A DNA stretch of 64,000 nt from CAVVZJ01 sp963752755 (GTDB lineage Bacteria > Planctomycetota > Planctomycetia > Isosphaerales > Isosphaeraceae). The stretch is taken from NCBI GenBank assembly GCA_963752755.1, contig CAVVZJ010000010.1, positions 434,001 through 498,000 on the forward strand. The letters run 5' to 3'. A program made the position numbers and the translations under genes. This document shows positions 20,860 to 31,612 of this stretch, piece after piece. The notes under the pieces were generated by a model. It saw nothing but the letters and a program-made list of their open reading frames with translations. It ran no database searches and was not told the DNA's origin. Each line of letters opens with the position of its first letter. Within the stretch, counting starts at the first letter, position 1.

Positions 20860-22308
20860 ATGCGTTACCTCCCTGTCCGAACCGGGTCGGTCCTCCTGCT
20901 CGCCTGGCTGGCCGTGTACCCTTCGATGAAGTCCTTCGGCGACGCGGACGGCGACCTCCTGGGGCAGCCGGTCGCCGATTATCGTGCCCGCCGTCAGGAA
21001 TTGATGAAGCGCCTCCGCGACGAGTCGGGCGACCGCAAGACGATGGTCCTCATACGCGGCACCGACAACCGCGATCGCGAGGACTTTGAGGAAGGGCGGT
21101 TCCGCCAGAACAACGGGTTCGCCTACCTGACCGGCGTCGAGATCCCCGGTGCCTACCTCGTTCTGCTGCCCGCCGATTCCAGGGACATCCTCTATCTGCC
21201 TCCCGGCCGTCTCGGCACCGCCTTCTCAGGAGGCGACCATCCCATCCCCCCGCCTGGCGAGGAGACCGCCCAGAAGTACGGTTTCGATGAGGTCGCCTCG
21301 ACCAGCCGCCTGCTCGCCGACGTCTTCGGCACGATCGCTGACCCCTTGCGTCCTCCCTCCGGCTTCGGCTTCGGACGCTCTGACCGTGCGGTCGTGTACA
21401 CGATCCTGCCCCCCTCACGGCGCTCCGAGTCGCCCGAGGGCCGGTTCCTCGCCTTCTTGAAGGAAGGGGCCCCGACGACCGACTTCTTGAGCGTCGCGCC
21501 GATTCTCGGCGAGCTGCGGAAGGTCAAGACCGACGCCGAGCTGGCGATCCTCCGCCGCGCCATCGCCATCACCGGCGATGCCCAGCAAGCCGTCATGGCG
21601 ACCGTCCGCCCCGGCCGCTTCGAGTACGAGCTGGAAGGGGCCCTGGTTGGCGCCTTCCTCAAGGGCGGGTCGTTCCGACCCGGCTTCGCCTCGATCGTCG
21701 GCTCGGGGCCAAACGCCTGCATCCCTCACTACTTCGCCAACGACCGCAAGATGGAAGACGGCGACCTCGTCGTTGTGGACATCGGCGCCGAGTTTCAGTA
21801 CTACACGGCCGATATCACCCGGACCTACCCCGTCAACGGCACCTTCTCCGACCGCCAGCGCGAGCTTTATCAGCTCGTCCTCGACACCCAGGAGCACGCC
21901 GCTAGCCAGATGGTTCCCGGCAAGACCACCCTCGGTGAGATGACCCAGATTGCCAGCAAGTATCTCCGCCAGAGTCCCCTTCGGGCCGAGGACCGCCAGG
22001 GTCGGGAGCAGACGATGGACCGCTTCTTCATCCACGGCCTGAGCCACTACCTCGGCATGGATGTCCACGACGTCGGCAACTTCAGCAAGCCGATGCAACC
22101 CGGCGAGGTCTTCACCATCGAGCCCGGCCTCTACATCCCCACGGAGAACATCGGCATTCGCATCGAAGATGACTACCTGATGACCGCTGACGGTCCCGTC
22201 AAGCTCTCCGAGGAGATCCCCAGCGACCCGGACGCCATCGAGCACATCATCGCCGAGGCCCGGGAAAACGCGGCATCGAAGGCCGGGGCTGTGGGGGTCG
22301 GCCGCTGA
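20860..22308 (+). CDS. Xaa-Pro aminopeptidase (M24B), exported
   Basis: 482 residues, uninterrupted. A signal-like start (SVLLLAWLAVYPS) precedes an aminopeptidase P N-terminal domain (FRQNNGFAYLTGVEIPGAYL, DILYLPPG) and an M24 pita-bread catalytic domain. Metal-binding and catalytic motifs are DIGAEFQYYTADITRTYPV, FFIHGLSHYLGMDVHDVG, FTIEPGLYIP and GIRIEDDYLM. It removes N-terminal residues preceding proline, using two metal ions. The predicted export is unusual for a housekeeping form but common in this phylum. ATG 20860 is chosen because it begins the signal peptide. Confidence 0.88.
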   Translation: MRYLPVRTGSVLLLAWLAVYPSMKSFGDADGDLLGQPVADYRARRQELMKRLRDESGDRKTMVLIRGTDNRDREDFEEGRFRQNNGFAYLTGVEIPGAYLVLLPADSRDILYLPPGRLGTAFSGGDHPIPPPGEETAQKYGFDEVASTSRLLADVFGTIADPLRPPSGFGFGRSDRAVVYTILPPSRRSESPEGRFLAFLKEGAPTTDFLSVAPILGELRKVKTDAELAILRRAIAITGDAQQAVMATVRPGRFEYELEGALVGAFLKGGSFRPGFASIVGSGPNACIPHYFANDRKMEDGDLVVVDIGAEFQYYTADITRTYPVNGTFSDRQRELYQLVLDTQEHAASQMVPGKTTLGEMTQIASKYLRQSPLRAEDRQGREQTMDRFFIHGLSHYLGMDVHDVGNFSKPMQPGEVFTIEPGLYIPTENIGIRIEDDYLMTADGPVKLSEEIPSDPDAIEHIIAEARENAASKAGAVGVGR

Positions 22309-22393
22309 GGCGCTTCCGATTTACAAGGAACGGGCGGTTCGCTAGAGTCTGGCCCCGGTTCGATCCTCGCGACCCGGCCCGGAGGTTTCCGCA

Positions 22394-23544
22394 ATGGACT
22401 TCGCCCTCAGTCCCGAACAACAGCACTGGCACGACGCGGCCGTCCGCTTCGCCCGCGAGCACCTGGCAAGCGACGACCTGATCGAGCGCGAGGAGCGCCG
22501 GGAGTTCTGGCGCGAGGGCTGGCGACGCTGCGCCGGGTTCGGCGTCCAGGGGCTTCCGGTGCCCGAGGAATACGGCGGCCAGGGCCAGGACCTGCCCGTC
22601 ACGATCGCCGCGATGGAAGGACTCGGCTACGGCTGCGCCGAGACAGCCCTGATCTTCGCCATCAACGCTTCGACGTGGACCAACACGATCCCGATCCTCC
22701 GCTACGGCACCGAGGCCCAGAAGCAACGCTGGCTGCCCGGCCTCTGCGACGGCTCCCTCGTCGGCGCCAACGGCGCCAGCGAGCCCGAGGCCGGCTCCGA
22801 CATCTTCAGCATGCAAAGCCGCGCCGAACGCCGCGGCGACCGCTGGGTCCTCAACGGCCGCAAGACCTGGATCACCAGCGGCCCGGTCGCCGACCTCTTC
22901 GTCTGCTACGCCACGACCGACCCGTCGAGGGGCGTGCTCGGCATCACCGCCTTCATCATCCCCCGCGACACGCCCGGCTTCCGCGTCGTCCGCGAGATCC
23001 CCAAGATGGGCGTGCGGACCGTCCCGATGGGCGAGGTCGCCTTCGAAGATTGCGAGCTGCCGTCCGACGCCCTGCTCGGCCGCGAAGGCCGGGGGGCCGA
23101 GGTCTTCAACTGCTCGATGGAGTGGGAGACGCGGCGCGATCCTCGCCAGCGCCCTCGGCACGATGCGCCGCCAGCTCGAGAAGGTGCATCGAGCACGCCC
23201 GGACCCGCAAGCAGTTCGGCAAGCCGATCGGCAAGTTCCAGTCGGTCTCCAACCGGATCGTCGAGATGGCCCTTCGCCTCGAAACCTGCCGCCACCTCGT
23301 TTACAAGATCGGCTGGCTGAAGGCCCAGGGCCGCGACGCCACCCTCGCCTCCGCGATGGCCAAGCTGCACGTCTCCCAGTGCTGGGTCCAGAACAGCCTC
23401 GACGCCGTTCAGCTCTTCGGCGCCCAGGGCTTCGTCACCGAGTTCGGCATCGAGCGCGACCTCCGCGACAGCGTCGGCAGCCTGATCTACTCCGGCACCA
23501 ACGACATCCAGCACAACATCATCGCCCAGCACCTGCGCCTCTGA
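22394..23544 (+). CDS. Acyl-CoA dehydrogenase, frameshifted
   Basis: About 382 residues when reconstructed. Family motifs run in order: DFALSPEQQHWHD, GFGVQGLPVPEEYGGQGQD, GANGASEPEAGSD (FAD/substrate loop), RKTWITSGPVADLFVCYA, RKQFGKPIGKFQSVSNRI and the C-terminal SLIYSGTNDIQHNIIAQHL. It would oxidise an acyl thioester with FAD. The usual IYEGT glutamate is serine here (IYSGT), so the catalytic base is probably elsewhere, as in some subfamilies. Two +1 insertions break it, near 23129 (MEWE|RGAILASALGTM) and 23183-23184 (LEK|CIEHARTR). It is 85 bases after the aminopeptidase gene. Confidence 0.85.
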
Positions 23545-23715
23545 GCCGACGCCAACGGCGTGGGTGGGTCATTGCGGCGGCGTCACTTCTTCATTATAGA
23601 AGATGGACGATTTCCCGACGCGAGGGCTCGGGCGAGGTCGAGCCCGCTTGATCCGTTGACTCTCCCGCCGCTGCCTCCGGCAATCTCCACCCGATTCCCG
23701 ACGAAAGGGATCGTC

Positions 23716-25461
23716 ATGAAGCCCGACGACGCTGCCGCCCCCAATGCCTACCGCCTGCTCTGGGCCGGTTTCATGGCGATCCTGGCCTCCGGGGTCGGCT
23801 TCTCGATCCGCACCGGCATCCTGACACAGTGGGCCAACCAGTACGGCTTCACCCAGACCGAGCTGGGCACGATCACCGGCGGCGGCCTGACCGGCTTCGG
23901 CATCATCATCCTGATCGGGGCGATGCTCGCCGACAAGGTCGGTTACGGAACCCTGATGGTGACGGCTTTCGCCATGCACCTGGCGTCGGCCGCCCTGACC
24001 CTGGCCACCGGCGCGGCCTTCGCGGCGGGCGGCAAGCCGGCGGCCTTCCAGTGCCTCTTCTGGGGGATGTTCCTCTTCGCCGTCGGCAACGGGATCGCCG
24101 AGGCGGTCGTCAACCCGCTCGTCGCCACCGTCTTCCCCAAGAATCGGACCCACTACCTGAATATTCTCCATGCCGGCTGGCCCGCCGGTCTGGTCGTCGG
24201 CGGCCTGATCTCGACAGTCTTCACCGGCGAGAGCCTCTTCGGCTGGAAGCCGCTGGAGGAGCCGCTGGCCTGGCAGTACCAGATCTCGTTCTTCCTGGTG
24301 CCCGTTGTCCTGTACGGCTTGATGATGCTCGGCCAGAACTTCCCGAAGTCGGAGGCGAGCCAGCAAGGAGTCTCCTACCGCGACATGCTCCGCGAGCTGG
24401 GCATCCTCGGCGGTGGGATCATCTGCGTCCTGCTGGGCCTGTTCTTCCACCGGGACCTCGGCTTCAACACGACCGTCGCGATCGTTCTCGCCGGCGCTCT
24501 CTGGCTGGTCTTCTCCTATGTCATCGGCTTTCACCTCGGTCCGGTCCTCCTGGCCGTGCTCCTGGTGACACATGCCCTGGTCGGTTATGTCGAGCTGGGG
24601 ACGGATTCCTGGATCACCACGATCACCGGCGCGATCCTGGAGAAGAAGCAATACGGTTCGATGCTGCTCGTCTACACATCCAGCTTGATGTTCGCCCTCC
24701 GCTTCTTCGCGGGTCCGATCGTGGAGAAGACGTCGCCGCTCGGCCTTCTGTTCTTCAGCGCGATCCTCGGCACGCTCGGTCTGACCTTGCTGGGCAACGC
24801 CACGACCATCCTCTTCTGCGTCCTCGCGGCGACCGTCTATGCCTGCGGCAAGACGTTCTTCTGGCCGACGATGCTCGCCGTCGTCTCCGAGCAGTTCCCG
24901 CGCGGCGGGGCGATCACGATCGGGGCCATCGGCGGCGTCGGCATGCTCTCCGCCGGCCTGCTGGGCGGTCCCGGCATCGGCTTCGAGCAGGATTACTACG
25001 CCTCCCAGATGCTGGAGAAAAACGCCCCTGCGGTGTACGAGCGCTACAAGGCCCCGAGCGCCAATGAGTTCCTCGGCCTCCAGACCGTCGGCCTCGACGG
25101 CGCCAAGGTCGGCGTGCTGGATGACCGCGGGAAGGAAGCGATCCGCGCCCTGGAAGTCCTGCGAAAAGACCCCAAGGCCAATCCTGAGGCGCTCGAGAAT
25201 CAGCAGGCCCTTGTTAACTGGTGGAGCGACGCCAAGACCACGGCCGACGAGGACGCGGATCGGGTCACCGCGGCGAGCCTCTACGGAGGCCGGATGGCCC
25301 TGAAGCTCACTGCGCTCGTGCCGGCGACCATGGCCGTGATTTACCTGGGCCTGATCCTTTACTTCCGGTCTCAGGGCGGCTACAAGCCGAAGATCCTCGT
25401 CACCGAGAAGGAAGAAGCGGAGATGATGACCAGTGGCGTCGAGGGACCGGCCGAATTCTGA
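23716..25461 (+). CDS. MFS transporter with a large periplasmic insert
   Basis: 581 residues, uninterrupted. Membrane segments are clear from LLWAGFMAILASGVGFSI through LVPATMAVIYLGLILYF. The MFS loop motif appears as GAMLADKVGYG, and MFS-like helices follow (FWGMFLFAVGNGIAEAVVNP, HAGWPAGLVVGGLI). Between the last two helices is a hydrophilic insert of about 100 residues (GFEQDYYASQ ... WWSDAKTTADEDADR). Sugar or organic-acid transport is plausible, but the substrate cannot be assigned. ATG 23716 follows GAAAGGGAT. Confidence 0.85.
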   Translation: MKPDDAAAPNAYRLLWAGFMAILASGVGFSIRTGILTQWANQYGFTQTELGTITGGGLTGFGIIILIGAMLADKVGYGTLMVTAFAMHLASAALTLATGAAFAAGGKPAAFQCLFWGMFLFAVGNGIAEAVVNPLVATVFPKNRTHYLNILHAGWPAGLVVGGLISTVFTGESLFGWKPLEEPLAWQYQISFFLVPVVLYGLMMLGQNFPKSEASQQGVSYRDMLRELGILGGGIICVLLGLFFHRDLGFNTTVAIVLAGALWLVFSYVIGFHLGPVLLAVLLVTHALVGYVELGTDSWITTITGAILEKKQYGSMLLVYTSSLMFALRFFAGPIVEKTSPLGLLFFSAILGTLGLTLLGNATTILFCVLAATVYACGKTFFWPTMLAVVSEQFPRGGAITIGAIGGVGMLSAGLLGGPGIGFEQDYYASQMLEKNAPAVYERYKAPSANEFLGLQTVGLDGAKVGVLDDRGKEAIRALEVLRKDPKANPEALENQQALVNWWSDAKTTADEDADRVTAASLYGGRMALKLTALVPATMAVIYLGLILYFRSQGGYKPKILVTEKEEAEMMTSGVEGPAEF

Positions 25462-25488
25462 GCCCGCCCCAACGCCAGACTTGACCTG

Positions 25489-25522
25489 CGGGGCCTGGAG
25501 AGCCGGAACGCTCCAGGCCCCG
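25489..25522. terminator. Hairpin after the MFS gene
   Basis: Perfect 12-bp stem CGGGGCCTGGAG / CTCCAGGCCCCG with a 10-base loop, 28 bases after the stop. No T-run follows, so a terminator role is probable but not certain. Confidence 0.55.
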
Positions 25523-25580
25523 AGCCACTCCCTTCACGACCCTCCCGGCCGGCCCGGAGTCCGAAAGTACCCCTCCGAAG

Positions 25581-27109
25581 ATGGCCGACGCCCCCGGAAC
25601 GCCCGCGAACAACCGAAACTCTCCCCTGGACCCGCGGGATCGCTCCGCGCTACATCGCCCTGTTCCTCCTGATCGTCTTCCACGACCAGATCGCCGTCCG
25701 GACCCTGGCCGTCGGCGGGTTCGCCCCGTCGGCGCTGGGGGCCACGATCGGCGGCGTGCTGGCCTTCCTCCTGCTTTTTTACACGCCAGCCATGTGGGGC
25801 CTCCGGGCTCGACGCGGCCTCGACGGCATCGCCGCCGGCACGTTTGGAGTTCGCGGGGCAATCTGGCTGCCTGGCGTCCTGCTGGGTGTGGTCGAGGTGA
25901 TCTGGTTCGGCGTGACGCTCTACTATGCCGTGGACCTGGCCATCCGTTCCCTGAGCGCGTTCGGCCTTCTCGACGCGACGCACCTTGATCCGGTCCGCTG
26001 GCGAGGGTTCACCCTGGCCGGACCGCTGTTCTTCTGGGTCGTTCTGGCCTGGTCGATCGCATCAGCCTTGATCGGGACGCTGGCTTTCCGGCTCACGGCG
26101 GCCGTCATGGCGGGCTACCAACCATTCCCGGCCATCGCGATCGGGCTCGTCGCCGTCTGGGCGATGCCGGGGGTTGTCGAGTTCCGCCCGCTTCGGTACG
26201 ACCCAGTGACGGCCGAGGCGGTGGCCGAGCCGTCGCGGTTTGCCTTCGTGATGATGGTCCAGTTCGTCTTCAGCTTCTTCGCCACCTTCGGCGCGATGGC
26301 GGCCGACTGGGGTGCGGCGAGCCGCGGTGAGGACGACGTCCGCTGGGGCGGGTTCGTCGGCGTGGCGTTCGCCGCGACGGTGCTGGCGACCCTGGCGTTG
26401 CTGATCGTCGCTGGCGGCAACGGCCGGAAGCCGTTGCCCGAGGGTTTGCGGCGTGATGTCGCGGCCCAGGAGCGTTTGATCGAGGCCCGGTCTGGCTCAC
26501 TGCGAGGCGGCTCGCTGGAATCGGCGCGGGTCGCCGTCCGCGAGGCGGGAGGGCGGAATTACACGGTCCGGCACGTCCTCCAGTATGGGCTGGGTGGCCT
26601 GGCGGGCGGCCTCGCTTTGATCGTGCTGAACCTCGCGCTGCTCGGCCCGGCCTGCTTCGCGCCGTATGTCATCGGCAGGCGCCTCAACGACGCCTGTCCG
26701 GTCTTGCCGAGATGGGCGTGGTCGATGGCCGGGGCGGTCGCCACCTGGCCGATGATCGCGTTCCGCTGGCCCGCTCGCCTGGAGCCAATTCTGGGCTTGC
26801 TCGGTGCTCTCTTTGCGCCGGTCGTCGGCGCCCTCGCGGCGGATGCCTTCCGACACGGCGGACGTTGGCCGGGTTCTCGAGACGGAATCAATCCGGCCGG
26901 CTGGCTGGCCTGGATCGCGGGGGTCACCGTCGGACTGGTCCCCGTGGCGGGGCCGACGCTCGGTTGGGAGGCGGGATCACGGGTCCAGCCGGCATCCGTG
27001 CTGGCCTTCGCGGTTGCGTTCGTGACTTATTTCGGCCTGGCGATCGCGGGTGTGGAGTCGAAGCTTGATCCGGACGGAGAGGGCGGTTGCTGCGGAATCA
27101 CCGCAATGA
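25581..27109 (+). CDS. Polytopic membrane protein, frameshifted, stop out of frame
   Basis: About 505 residues when reconstructed, with roughly twelve hydrophobic segments (YIALFLLIVFHDQIAV, LAFLLLFYTPAMWGL, FFWVVLAWSIASALIG, LAIAGVES). The layout (AADWGAASRGEDDVRWGGFV between helices) distantly recalls nucleobase/cation symporter permeases. A +1 insertion lies near 25636-25638 (LDPR|IAPRYIALF). The written frame has no stop at the natural end and would run through a hairpin element into the next gene. One further skip after ESKL would end it at TGA 27107-27109. Transport is inferred from topology only. Confidence 0.6.
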
Positions 27110-27139
27110 GTTGGGCAGGTGAGGAGGGCGGTGTTCGGA

Positions 27140-27218
27140 TTCACCACAAAGGCACGAAAGAATGCAAACTGTCACAAACCAATTGTGAGTCTTATGTTCT
27201 TTGTGCCAACGTGGTGAA
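27140..27218. repeat. Inverted-repeat element of the TTCACCACAAAGGCAC family
   Basis: TTCACCACAAAGGCACGAAAG at the left end pairs imperfectly with CTTTGTGCCAACGTGGTGAA at the right end, with a smaller inner hairpin (CACAA / TTGTG). A half-site recurs at 49676-49700. It is non-coding although a reading frame crosses it, and it has lower G+C than its surroundings. Confidence 0.65.
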
Positions 27219-27251
27219 CTTTCGATTCACTTGCCCAATTCCGTCCCAGAT

Positions 27252-28590
27252 TCACAGTCCGTTTAACACGACCCGCTCGACCAGGGCATCCTGGGCTTGG
27301 ACCGAGGCGAAGGCGCCGTGGAACGGGCCGACTCCCAGGCCTTCAACCGTGACTCGCGGGGCATCCTCGGACCGACCGGTCCGGAGCACGACGTCCTCCA
27401 AGAGTAAAGGGAAGTTTGTTGACGATCCGGACCGTGGTCGTGCCGGTCCCGCGACGGGCGGGGGTGGCGCTGACGAACGTGGAGGCGACCGCGCGGTCGA
27501 GGACGTCGGCCAGGGCTTCGCCGTTGACGGCGGTCACGTCGAGGTCGCGGCCGAGGTTCAAGCCGCCGACGCGGAGCCAGCCGCCGACCGCCACGTTGTA
27601 GCGGAGCACGGTCGCGGGCACCGACCCGGCCGGCGGCATCAGGGGTCAGGGCGACATCGAACAGGAGCGATGCCGGCCGCGAGTGCGACGGGTCAACCTC
27701 CTCGACGACCTGAACCGGCAGGCCGAGGATGCGGGTGCCTGCCAGCTCGCCGTTGAGCCGCTCGGCGACCTTGCCCAGGCTGCCAGACCCATGAACGTGG
27801 ACGAGGATGCGGCCGTCGCGGAAGTAGGCCGGGTCCACCAGCTCATGCGTGCCCGAGGCGTCGAGCGCCTCGACGAAGCGGGCGGCGAGACTGATCTCCG
27901 AGCCGTTGAGATACCGCTGCGCCAGCTTGCTCATCTGGGCATACGTCATGCCGTTGAAGACGTGCCAGGCGACCGCCTGAGCGACCCCCTGGCTCGTGCC
28001 GAGCACGGCGAGGCTCCGCAGGGCCTTGCGGGCGCGGGCGTCCTGGGTGTAGTCGTCCACGTTCATCAGGCGGAAGACGTCCTTGGGCGTGGGGGTGGGG
28101 ATGCCGAAGTTGAGGCAGACGGCGGGGACATCCAACTCGACGGTCTGGCCGGGCGAGACGGCGATGCCTCCCATCGCCTCGTCCGAGGCGGGAAGCGAGC
28201 GGAAGCCGGGGCCGGTGGCGGCCTGGCGTGGAATAGCGGCCGAAGCGGCCGGGCTGGTCGGTCGGAACGCCGAGGCCCATGCTCTGGAAGCCCTGGCCGG
28301 TGGTCGCGGCGGCGACCAGGCCGGGGGGCAGGACCACGTTCAGGCGGCGAGGGGAGGTGTTGGCCAGAGTGAGCTTCACGCGGCCGTGGCCGGCGCCGCG
28401 GACGGTCACGTCGAGGTCCCCGGCCTTCTGGGCGTCGAGGATGGCCATCGTGGACGGTCGAGGCGCCCAAATCGACGGCGGGCGCAGGGTCATCGGCCAG
28501 GGCGGGCCGGGCGACGACGAGGCAGGTGCAGGCGATCAGGGCCGCGGCCGGCCGCAAGGCCAGGACCGGGCTGAACGGTCGCTTCCGCAT
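27252..28590 (-). CDS. Exported protein, unknown, frameshifted
   Basis: About 445 residues when reconstructed. A signal peptide (LALRPAAALIACTCLVVARP) is followed by DAQKAGDLDVTVRGAGHG, VVLPPGLVAAATTGQGFQSM, VSPGQTVELDVPAVCLNFG, RALRSLAVLGTSQGVAQAVA-like helices and a final RVVLNGL. The family appears conserved and extracytoplasmic but I cannot name it. Four +1 insertions are needed: GTC-c-ACG, CCA-g-GCC, CCT-g-ATG and CTT-g-GAG. The last moves the stop to 27252-27254. It lies about 200 bases downstream of the PPC-domain gene on the same strand. Confidence 0.6.
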
Positions 28591-28789
28591 GGTGAAGACC
28601 TTTCCGGGGAGGGTGAGGCCGCGGCCTGTCGGGGAGACCGGACCCGGACTGCCGGGCCTGCTGGCCATTCCCTTGGACCGCGTTTCGAACCGAATTCGAG
28701 CGAGCCGAATCCATCCTTCGCGATGGGCGCAAGGTTCCCGCCGACCTTCTTGACGTTCCGGGGATCACGGGTATTCGAACGCGTCTCCT

Positions 28790-31358
28790 CTAGTTTTCGG
28801 CAGGACGCCCCGACAACATCGGACGAACCGCCGAATCGACCCGGACCCGCCCGCGAGGCATGCGGATCGTGCCGGTGATGGCGACGGCGACGGCCTGGGC
28901 GGGTGGTTTCGCCCCTTCGGCGAGGGTCAAGGTGATCTCGGCCGTGGATTCGTCGGCGGGCAGCTTCAGGCTGCGACGGGTCGGCGACCTCCACGCCTTC
29001 GGGCAGTCCGAGGACGATCTGGACCGGCTCGCGGTCGCTGAGTCCCGGCTCGCGTCGGACCTCGACGTGAAGGGTCGCGGACTGGCCGGGGCCGATCCTC
29101 AGCCGACGCCTCGCGCGGCTCCAGGGCGATCGGGGGACGCACCGCGATCGTCTCCGTCCGCGTCGTCGGCTCCGCGCCGAAGGGACGCAGACGGATCTGG
29201 ACTTGCCGATCGCCGGGCGGGGCGTCGATGTTGGCGACCAGGCGGACCAGGGCCGGCGGCTCCGGGTTCTCCGTCGAGACGTCGGCGGACGGGGGCGCCT
29301 CGGTGACGAGTGTCTGCACGGTCAGGCCAGGGGCCTCCGAGTCGGCTTCGAGCCGGTAGCTGCCCGACGGTGGGTTGGGGGGATCGAGTTCCAGGGCCAG
29401 GTCGAGACGCCCTCCCTGGAGGAGCACGCCGGGATTGGTGAGGCCTTCAACGCGATCGGGCGGGGCCGTGGCGGGCCGACGAAGCCCGGCCTCAACTCCG
29501 CCGGCCGGGTGTCGCCCGCGAGCCAGGTCGGGATCTCACGGACCTCGCGGATGATCGGCAGGCTCGGCGTGCCGGTCGGCGCGGCGTTCGGGGCGTCGAG
29601 CAGGATCACGGCCGTCGCCAGCCGGGTCATCGAGGGGCGCACTGGCCGAGGGCTTGTTCGTGGCGACAATCCGGAGATGGCCCAGGCCGGCCGAGGCGTC
29701 GGGATCGACCTTGAGGACGAGGCCACCGCCCGTCGGCGGCAATGGGCGGCCCGAGCCGAGGAAGGCCGGCGGGACTGACCTCGATCGGGGCGGCGGTCAC
29801 GCCCTCCGGCAAGCCCTCCGCGCGGACCTCGATCTTGCCGACGACCCCTTCGCCCGTGACGAGGAAGTTGAGGGTGGTGGTCGTGCCCGGTTGCAGGTTC
29901 AACGAGCCATTGGCCCCCGGCAACCGAGGGGCGCGCTGTTGCTGGCCGAAGCGGGCCTGGCGGCGGATCAGGTTCGGGTCGCCGAACAGGAGCTTCACCG
30001 CGAAATCGGGCTGGGACGGGCCGACTTCGAGCCGGTAGGCGTACTCCGGCGCCGCCGTTGCCGTAGCGGTCGGCAACCTCGATCGTGACCTGGCCATCCT
30101 GCTCGGGCTGGAACGTCAATCGGCTATCGGGCTCGGCGGGCGGCTGGTTGTTGAACGGCTGGAATGGCTGGTTCGGGTTGGGGTTGACACCCGCGTCGTC
30201 GTTCGCCTCCAGTTCCTCGCCCTTCGGCATCGACGACCCGGACGACCGAGTCGAGCCACGAGCCCAGTTGGCCGGCCCGGATGCGGACGCCGATCGAGTC
30301 GCCCTTTTTGACCGGGAGCGTGTAGCGGTCCACCTCGCCGGGATGCCCGATCTGGCCGTTGGCCGTTTGCCCGACCTCCATCGCGGTCTTCGATCCCTCG
30401 GCGATTGTCGGTCTTCGACTCGACGACCTCCGGTCCGTCGCCAACGAACAGCTTCATGGGCACCGTCACCGGACCGTCCGGCCCGTCGAAGGCGCCCGGG
30501 TCGAGGAGTCCCGGCTGATCCGGGAGCCGAGATCGATCTGGAACGGGGACGATCGAGGTTGCCACCCGCCGCCTCGACCGTGATCGTCTGGCCCCTCGGG
30601 CCGCCAAGCGGAAAAAGGCCGGTCGCGAAGGGGCCGTCTTCGAGGACGCGAAGGCGATAGGTCGCGTCGTCGGAGCCGCCGTAGAGGTTGTCGCGGACCT
30701 GGACGACGTAGGCGCCGTCGTCGGGGAAGACGTAGGAGAGCCGGGCGTCATGCTCCAGGCCCCGCGTCTCCGTCGCCTGGGCGACCGCCAGGCCAGTCGG
30801 CCCGTGGAGCGTGAGGACGGGGATGATCGGCGTCCCGAGCCGCTGGGCCTCGACCTCGATCGTCAGCCGTGTACCCCGGCGAACCGAGAGGCGGAAGTGG
30901 TCCAGGTCCTGCGCCTTCAAGGTGGCCGCCACGGCGGAACCGGGGCGGACCTCCTGGGCCTGCTCGGGCCGGTCGTTCGGCTCGACCTCGGCGACCTGCG
31001 GCAAGGGATCGACCCGGAACAGGGCCAGGTTCGAGAGCCCGTCCGGACCCAGGGCGCGGATCTCGCGGAACCCCGGCTCGGCGCCGGCCGAGACCCGGAC
31101 CCGGACGACGGCCTCGCCGTCCGACTTCGCCTCCGTCGCCTCGACCTCGACCCCTTCGCCCGAGATGGCCCAGCGATCGACCTTCGCCAGATTCTGGCCA
31201 CGGACCTTCCATTCGGAGACGGCCCCGACCGTCGCGCCCGCCGGCTCGATCGCGGTGATGGCCGGCGGATTGGCGATCCCGCCGCCCTTGCCGGCCTTCC
31301 CCGGAGCAGCTGCGCCGGGGCCGTCGCCGGCCAGATCAGGCGAGGAACCCAGACCCAT
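28790..31358 (-). CDS. Exported PPC-domain protein, heavily frameshifted
   Basis: About 850 residues when reconstructed. It contains an IPT-like start (ITAIEPAGATVGAVSEWKV), a pre-peptidase C-terminal domain (EVEPNDRPEQAQEVRPGSAV, DLDHFRLSVRRGTRLTIEV, YVVQVRDNLYGGSDDATYRL), a second PPC unit (EVDRYTLPVKKGDSIGVRI, GEELEANDDAG) and further beta-sandwich segments. It is probably a surface or periplasmic binding protein of the planctomycete PPC family. About ten +1 skips are needed, the highest count in the window, for instance GAT-c-GTC, ACC-g-ACA, GAA-g-GGC, GCC-g-GAG, CTT-c-CTC, AGT-g-CGC, GCT-g-AGG and CAG-c-CTG. One place shows a net two-base change. The true start is unclear; ATG 31358 lacks a signal peptide. 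Confidence 0.65.
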
Positions 31359-31612
31359 CCGACCCGTCCGCAGGACCTGCCAGATGCGAAGGACGCATGG
31401 GCCGACCTCGTCAGGAAAATGGAAGGTGAGTCCGTCGCCTGGAGAAATGGCGGGCGACCGTCGAGGCCGCCCGAAGTCCTAAAGTATCCGTTTTCGGAGT
31501 GCGGTCAACGAAAAAAGGTTGAGGATGAAGACGACGAGCGGATTCCTCGGTCATCTTGCCGAACCGATCGGAGAAACGATAATGCCACGAGAGGCCTGAT
31601 GCTCGATGGTGC
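31359..31612. other. Divergent intergenic region
   Basis: About 250 bases separate the minus-strand PPC gene from the plus-strand SDR gene. It should contain both promoters and possibly the missing N-terminus of the PPC protein. A run of A residues (AACGAAAAAAGG) lies near 31507-31518. No other feature is seen. Confidence 0.4.

Noticed and set aside
29440..29480. A possible single-base deletion (-1) in the PPC-domain gene
   Set aside because: The net change is two bases and can equally be two +1 skips (CCA-c-GGC and GCC-c-GAT). I could not decide by eye, so no exception to the +1 pattern is claimed.
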